In this document: piece by piece, positions 59,198 through 64,000 of the stretch
Layout of the letters: every line of letters starts with the position of its first letter
How positions within the stretch are numbered: the stretch's first letter is position 1
The notes under the pieces: generated by a model
What the model was told of the DNA's origin: nothing
Databases searched by the model: none
Seen by the model: the letters and a program-made list of their open reading frames with translations, nothing else
Position numbers and translations under genes: made by a program
Assembly (NCBI GenBank): GCA_951799445.1
Contig: OX637290.1
Span: forward strand, 25,104,987-25,168,986
Source: Pseudisothecium myosuroides
Taxonomy: Eukaryota; Streptophyta; Bryopsida; Hypnales; Lembophyllaceae
DNA: 64,000 nucleotides
Direction: 5' to 3'

Positions 59198-61606
59198 TTA
59201 CAATATTGCATGATTTGTTGCATCAAGGTAGAATCCTTGAACTCGGCCGGGCCGCTCTTTCTTCTTGTGAAAAACGAACCCCCGAGCCGGTTGCCACAGC
59301 GAAACCACCATCGCCACCACCGCAAACCCCACCACCAGTCCCACCACAAAACCAGGACTCCACACCACATCCGAAAAAAGAGTATTTGTGTGACTCCCAC
59401 TTGAGCAAGCTCCTAAAGGGATACCACACAAGAGCGGATTCCCTACAAAGCTGGAGAGTCCGTTCTTAAAGTTGAAACCATTAGTACTCGGAATCTCCCC
59501 CGACAAATCATTCCACGCCAGCGACAAGGAGTTTAACTGATCCAAGCTTCCAAGCTCCGGAGGAATAGGCCCAGTGAGCTTATTGTATGCAAGGTCCAAA
59601 CTCTCCAGCTGCTTCATCAGAGACAGGCTACTTGGGATCGTCCCAGTCAAGTGGTTGTTCGCCAAGCTCAAGCTGTAGAGCGCATCCAAGCTTCCAAAAT
59701 CAGAGGGTAAATGCCCTTCAATGTTGTTGTTGGACAAGTCTATTGCCGTCACCGACTTCGTCAGCAAGTTGTAAATGTAGGAGTTGTTTTTCACTGTTAA
59801 TGGGTATCCTCCATGAGGTCGTAAGGCTCCCTCCAAAGAAGACTGGTTTGAGCGTTTCGTCAAAGCTATGAGACTAGAGAGATTGCTTGCAATAGTTCCT
59901 GTGAAGTGATTGAATGCCAAGTCTAGGATTTGAATTGCGGAGAGTTTCCATATCCATGAAGGAAATGGCCCAGTTAGGCTGTTGTTAGAGAGGCTCAGCA
60001 CACGAAGAAGCGGAAGAAAAGGCTCCCTGTTGGACTCTGGTAAAGCTCCTGAAAGAGAGTTGCTGCTGAAATCGACGTATAACAAAGTACTGGTGTTGAG
60101 AAACGCGAATGGAACTTCTCCTGTCAGCAAATTCTCTCGAAAGTCCACCACGGATAAATTTTTCTGTGTCCCCCCAATCTCGCCAGGTATGGCGCCCGAA
60201 AGTTTGTTCTGCTTCAAGTCGAGGTACACAAGGTTGGTGCAATTGCTTAACGACCTCGGAATTTCCCCACTGAAGCAATTGTTCGTGAGGTGTAACAGCG
60301 CAAGCTTTTTGCACTCTCCTAGAGAAGTCGGGATCCGGCCGGTGAAGTCGTTTCCTGAGAGATCCACATACTGAAGAGCATGCAAATTGGTGAACAAATC
60401 TGGCAGGGCGCCACTAAATCGGTTCCCATACAAATACAAGTAACTCAGGCTTTCCAATCCACCAAAAGATTCAGGTACATTACCCTCGAGTTCGTTGTTC
60501 GCCAGATCCAGCACTTGCAACTTCTTCAACTTCCCAATCTCGCCAGGTATGACCCCCGAAAGCTTGTTCTGATTCAAGTCGAGGTGCACAAGGTTGATGC
60601 AATTGCTTAACGACCTCGGAATCTCCCGACTGAAGCTATTGTTCGTGAGGTGCAACAGCGCAAGCTTTTTGCACTCTCCTAGAGAAGTCGGGATCCCGCC
60701 GGTGAAGTCGTTTCCTGAGAGATCCACGTTCTGAAGAGCCTGCAAATTGGCGAACAAGTCTGGCAGGGCGCCACTAAATCGGTTCCCATACAAATTCAAG
60801 TAACTCAGGCTTTCCAATTCACCAAAGGATTCAGGTACACTACCCTCGAGTTCGTTGTTCCCCAGATACAGCCCTTGCAACTCCTTCAACTTCCCAAGCT
60901 CATCAGGTAACGTTCCATTCAACGAGTTATTAGTCATCTTAAACCAAGCGAGTTCAGTGCAATTTCCTAACGACCCAGGAATGGGTCCAGAAAGCTCGTT
61001 ATACTGCAAGTTGAACGCAGTAAGCCTGGAGCAGTTCCCTAACTCCACCGGAATCCCTCCAGTAAGCTTGTTGTTGTAGACATAAAGGTCCCGAAGCTTC
61101 TGCAACTGGCCGAGTTCCTTAGGAAGAGCTCCCGTCAGCTGGTTGTGGTCCAGGTGCAAGTAGTCCAGGTTTTTGCATAAGCTAAGCTCCGGTGGCACGT
61201 TTCCTGTGAGATTTGTGTATGAGAGACTGATATTTCCCAGGTGAGTGAGTTTGCAAAGGAAGCGCGGGATGCTTCCTCTGAGATTGGTGTTGGTGATGTT
61301 AAGCTCCACCACATGTCTGGTTGTGGTGTTGCACATCACGCCCTGCCAAGTGCAGTAATTCACGGCGTTGTTTTTGTTCCAGGAGGAGAGAGTTGAGAAG
61401 GGGTCGAGGATCTCCTTGATGGAAAGTAAGAGTTCGGATTCTCCCGAAGTGGTGAGAATTGATCTTCTGGACTCGGGTTCTGGTTGTTGTGGACCGAGGT
61501 CTGGGGAACATGCGCCTGCAGGTACTCTTGTGACTAAAAGAAAGGGCAGCAACAGAAGGATCCATGGCGCTGTGAGATGGGAATGGGAACATCCACGTTG
61601 CGCCAT
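59198..61606 (-). CDS. LRR receptor-like protein (no kinase), intronless
   Basis: One uninterrupted 802-aa frame from ATG 61606 to a stop at 59198. A signal peptide (about residues 1-34, ILLLLPFLLV core) is followed by an LRRNT cap (LLSIKEILDPFSTLSSWN ... NYCTWQGVMC). About 23-24 plant-type LRRs of 24 residues follow (LxxLxLxxNxLTGxIPxxL). An island-like gap near SNQSSLEGALRPHGGYPL precedes the last LRRs. A transmembrane helix near FVVGLVVGFAVVAMVVSLW leads to a short basic tail (HKKKERPG). No kinase is present, so it needs a partner for signalling (family knowledge of LRR-RLPs). Five LRRs are internally duplicated. It is convergent with and adjacent to hog2. Copy 1 of this gene is a relic at 35753-36560. 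Confidence 0.93.
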   Translation of the reverse strand: MAQRGCSHSHLTAPWILLLLPFLLVTRVPAGACSPDLGPQQPEPESRRSILTTSGESELLLSIKEILDPFSTLSSWNKNNAVNYCTWQGVMCNTTTRHVVELNITNTNLRGSIPRFLCKLTHLGNISLSYTNLTGNVPPELSLCKNLDYLHLDHNQLTGALPKELGQLQKLRDLYVYNNKLTGGIPVELGNCSRLTAFNLQYNELSGPIPGSLGNCTELAWFKMTNNSLNGTLPDELGKLKELQGLYLGNNELEGSVPESFGELESLSYLNLYGNRFSGALPDLFANLQALQNVDLSGNDFTGGIPTSLGECKKLALLHLTNNSFSREIPRSLSNCINLVHLDLNQNKLSGVIPGEIGKLKKLQVLDLANNELEGNVPESFGGLESLSYLYLYGNRFSGALPDLFTNLHALQYVDLSGNDFTGRIPTSLGECKKLALLHLTNNCFSGEIPRSLSNCTNLVYLDLKQNKLSGAIPGEIGGTQKNLSVVDFRENLLTGEVPFAFLNTSTLLYVDFSSNSLSGALPESNREPFLPLLRVLSLSNNSLTGPFPSWIWKLSAIQILDLAFNHFTGTIASNLSSLIALTKRSNQSSLEGALRPHGGYPLTVKNNSYIYNLLTKSVTAIDLSNNNIEGHLPSDFGSLDALYSLSLANNHLTGTIPSSLSLMKQLESLDLAYNKLTGPIPPELGSLDQLNSLSLAWNDLSGEIPSTNGFNFKNGLSSFVGNPLLCGIPLGACSSGSHTNTLFSDVVWSPGFVVGLVVGFAVVAMVVSLWQPARGFVFHKKKERPGRVQGFYLDATNHAIL
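60176..60865 (-). repeat. Internal tandem duplication of five LRRs
   Basis: The DNA from AATCTCGCCAGGTATG at 60176 recurs at 60536, a 360-bp period equal to five 24-residue LRRs. The two blocks are nearly identical, for example YGNRFSGALPDLFANLQAL and YGNRFSGALPDLFTNLHAL. Confidence 0.85.
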
Positions 61607-62455
61607 TCTTGAGGCTGGAGGTTTGCTCTTTGAAATTAAGTCTCCTGGGCGTTCTCATGTTGGGAGGGGGGACGGCCCTGTGATATGATGCAACCACAGT
61701 CAGGTGTCAGCATACAGCGTGAATTCAGCAATGACAGCGGATGCTTAATTTGAATTCACCATGGACATTAATAAGCTCTGTCATCGATAGGACAGAAGTG
61801 GATTTCATGGCTCGAACTTGCTGAAAATAAATATTGGACATGGAAGACGTGATGACGAGCTCAATTCCATCTGACGGTCACTTTAGATGGCGCGGATTGA
61901 TCAAAGCAACAAACTTAAAGTTTGAACCGCCATTACGTGCATTTGGGTTGAGCTTACAAGCCCAATAAAACTGTATTCAACTACATTTTTGACACCTAGC
62001 GTATTGACGCAATTGAGGTAACAACCTGGGTCCAATATATCTGAAAGATCTCAATAGGGAGCTTGCTGCATGCCTCTAGGAGCCATGCGAGTATCATCTT
62101 TTCATGCTCACTCGTCTCCTGGACTAGTCTACTGTCGCCATGGAACAAAACAGAGTAGAATTAATAATATATGGTTCTTGAGTCAATTTAAGTGTATGGC
62201 TTCGTTCTTATGTGAATGTTGTGGATTCGACCTGTGCAATCTAAGTACTGTAGCACTAAGTCTCCTGCACGCTTTACGGGACCAGAACGAAAGAGGCCAG
62301 AAAAACTTGGAAATATGTAAATACTCAAGGGATGAGAGGGCTCGCCTGAAAACATGCGAGCTCGTCCACCATTGTCACCAACGTGACTTTCAAGGCAGAC
62401 GAGTCGATGTAGACTGCAAAACGAAAGTTACTACAATGAAAGGAAACATGCAGTC
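61607..62455. promoter_or_regulatory. LRR gene upstream region, no other gene seen
   Basis: This must contain the LRR promoter on the minus strand. I see no clear TATA box and no credible coding frame. Confidence 0.4.
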
Positions 62456-62755
62456 ATGGCGAATTTCATTAAAATGTCGAAAATTCCTTGACTTAGTCAC
62501 TTTTAACATTTCAGACCAGGCGGGCTGAAATCTATACGGGTCCTAGATGTCTGAAATCTATACCAAACCCAGACATTTGAAATCTATACCCATCCTAGAT
62601 TTTTGACTGTGTAGTCTAAATTCTGTACCTTTCCTTGATGTTTGAAATCTACAGCCATTCTAGATGTTTGAAATCTATACCAATCCTAGAAGTCACTTTG
62701 TCGGTTCAAACCAAAAAATGGCATAAGAATATTGCCATTTTAATGAAATTTGCCA
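62456..62755. mobile_element. TIR element carrying an internal minisatellite
   Basis: The ends are TGGCGAATTTCATTAAAATG and CATTTTAATGAAATTTGCCA, flanked by CAGTC on both sides (62451-62455 and 62756-62760). Inside, 62520-62690 repeats a TTTGAAATCTATACC..TCCTAGA unit of about 28-30 bp. The same unit occurs at 29950-30130 and 42270-42450. Confidence 0.75.
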
Positions 62756-62970
62756 CAGTCTTAATGTCCAAATTTCAATAAAAGCCTCAATAACAAACCA
62801 CGTTGGTATGAACATAAGCAACCAGCAACGCAACACTTGAGAGGCTCTCTGTACCTGTAGCATTGACTCCAGTTTCAAGCGAGGTCCTACTAAAACTTCC
62901 TCCTATCCAATATATTGTTTCTATCAAATCAAAGTCTCTTCCCCTTCAATCCAGAACCAACAAAAAATAC

Positions 62971-63118
62971 CTGTTGTTTTGAACCTATCTTCCTCTTCCT
63001 CAGAGATTGGTGTAGGTGATGTTAATACCTGTTGTTTTGAACCTATCTTCCTCTTCCTCAGAGATTGGTGTAGGTGATGTTGAGCTCCATCGCATTCCTT
63101 GTGTTGTTGCACGTCACT
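62971..63118 (-). pseudogene. Relic of another LRR receptor-like gene with a 58-bp tandem duplication
   Basis: On the minus strand, 63118-63055 reads VTCNNTRNAMELNITYTNL then a stop. This matches VMCNTTTRHVVELNITNTNL of the intact LRR gene (near 61260-61330). A 58-bp block starting CTGTTGTTTTGAACC is tandemly repeated (62971 and 63029). Only this short N-terminal piece remains. Confidence 0.7.
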
Positions 63119-63780
63119 TCTGTTGGTGTAACATAAACAAGCAGCAACACTACAAGAGGCTCTCTTCCTGCTGGCCAAGCCGTTTCAAGTAACCTCCTCC
63201 TCAAACTGCAATGTAATGAAGTTTTTGTGTCAAATCAAAGCCTCCTAGCTAGCTCCCCTTCGATCCAGAGTTATCCAACACAATATGGAACTTTCTTCTG
63301 TCGATTCGTTAGCAACTACACTAGCTGAGGCTTTGTCACAAACGCCATCAACCACTAATCACACAGACTGTGCAATGCGAGACTGATGAATCGAAAACGT
63401 GGAAACGAAAGTTGAGGTGAAGAAAAGACTTCCACCAAACGGACAACTAGAAGCTCTCCTGGACGTTAATTACTTGAGCTGGATGAGCCCATCATGCACC
63501 TCCAGAGCTCCTGCAAACCTATGCAACCCTTGCACCATAGAAATTGGTCGCAAAACACACACACTAAAGGTTCAATATAATTGGGTTTCCGCAGCAAACC
63601 AACCCCTCCATTATTCAACCTCCTTGTGGTGTCCGAGAGAGTGTGAAAGTCGACTCTGTTCCGCACCCGCAAGTGGATAGCCGAAGACTGCCTGTACAGT
63701 ACAGTGCAGCACTGTCCACCGCTGGAGCTGCATGTGGAATTCGTGGGCTCTGGAAACTGTTCAGACCCGGCATGGAGGAC
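63119..63780. other. Spacer, no gene recognised
   Basis: A few open frames of 60-90 codons overlap here on both strands, but none has recognisable motifs or splice context. Confidence 0.45.
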
Positions 63781-63902
63781 GTTAAAAGCAGGACATGCTC
63801 ATTATGCCGTTTTCACGCTCTCCTTAGGGTGTAGAATCTGCAACGAGGGAGTGAGGTACTGTAGGACTGCTGATTCTACCATGATCCTATCCTGCTTTTA
63901 AC
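63781..63902. repeat. Small element with perfect 13-bp inverted ends
   Basis: GTTAAAAGCAGGA at 63781-63793 is inverted as TCCTGCTTTTAAC at 63890-63902. Confidence 0.6.
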
Positions 63903-63917
63903 GCCAAAGAGCGGCCA

Positions 63918-64000
63918 GCTCACGGCGCATTATGCCATGTAAGCAGCTATAGGTCTCGCCCTGACCTACAGCCGCTTACATGGCATAATGTGCCGTGAAC
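63918..64000. repeat. Strong palindrome at the right edge, 38-bp arms
   Basis: The left arm is 63918-63955 and the right arm is 63963-64000, with a 7-base loop (TCGCCCT) and about four mismatches. Both arms contain CATTATGCCATGTAAGC in inverted orientation. It may continue beyond the window. Confidence 0.85.

Larger units (their letters stand above)
36561..60004. repeat. Tandem duplication unit B (RING 3' end - expanded spacer - hog2 - LRR)
   Basis: It is homologous in order and orientation to unit A (18062-36560). It is longer because of a second internal tandem duplication and several transposon insertions in the spacer (38170-39890, 42770-43780, 44271-45260, 46588-50290 and 50377-54128). 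Confidence 0.85.

Overview
The window looks like nuclear DNA of a land plant, most likely a non-seed plant such as a bryophyte. Introns are GT-AG, intergenic DNA is AT-rich, and there is an L1-type LINE plus many TIR elements. The protein set also fits: a plant transmembrane Fragile-X-F-associated RING protein, an LRR receptor-like protein and STIG1-like cysteine repeats. No bacterial operons, tRNAs, rRNAs or CRISPR arrays were seen. The organism call is an inference.

Layout. 1-4.3 kb: a gene open to the left edge with a degenerate methyltransferase-like FAGG motif, then an FCP1/HAD-like gene and a small gene interrupted by an in-frame TGA. 4.3-12 kb: AT-rich spacer with fold-backs and nested TIR elements. 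12.6-18.3 kb: a 14-exon gene for a 492-aa membrane RING protein. 19.7-26.6 kb: a nearly complete, decayed 7-kb LINE on the minus strand. 31.3-34.7 kb: an intact five-exon gene (hog copy 1, 466 aa) encoding a signal peptide, STIG1-like cysteine repeats and a Hedgehog-type Hint (Hog) autoprocessing domain. 35.75-36.56 kb: a truncated LRR gene. 36.56-54.6 kb: a second copy of the RING 3' end and spacer, expanded by transposons. 54.6-58.1 kb: hog copy 2, with a premature stop. 59.2-61.6 kb: an intact intronless LRR receptor-like protein. 61.6-64 kb: spacer with a minisatellite element, an LRR relic and a strong palindrome at the right edge.

The architecture is explained by one direct tandem duplication. 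The ancestral order RING - spacer - hog - LRR broke inside RING intron 13 and inside the LRR gene. This gave unit A (about 18062-36560) and unit B (about 36561-60004), joined with 2 bp of microhomology. A second tandem duplication inside unit B left a truncated hog first exon at about 45336. Because the units are paralogous, each supplies empty sites for insertions in the other. That lets several transposons be bounded exactly, including TTAA-flanked piggyBac-like elements, TA-flanked elements and a twin-primed LINE copy.

The most interesting content is the plant Hog-domain protein. It is a secreted cysteine-rich module followed by GCFPGDATVTL and a TAFH motif, the signature of self-splicing Hedgehog autoprocessing domains. 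It sits beside a secreted LRR receptor-like protein with which it was co-duplicated.
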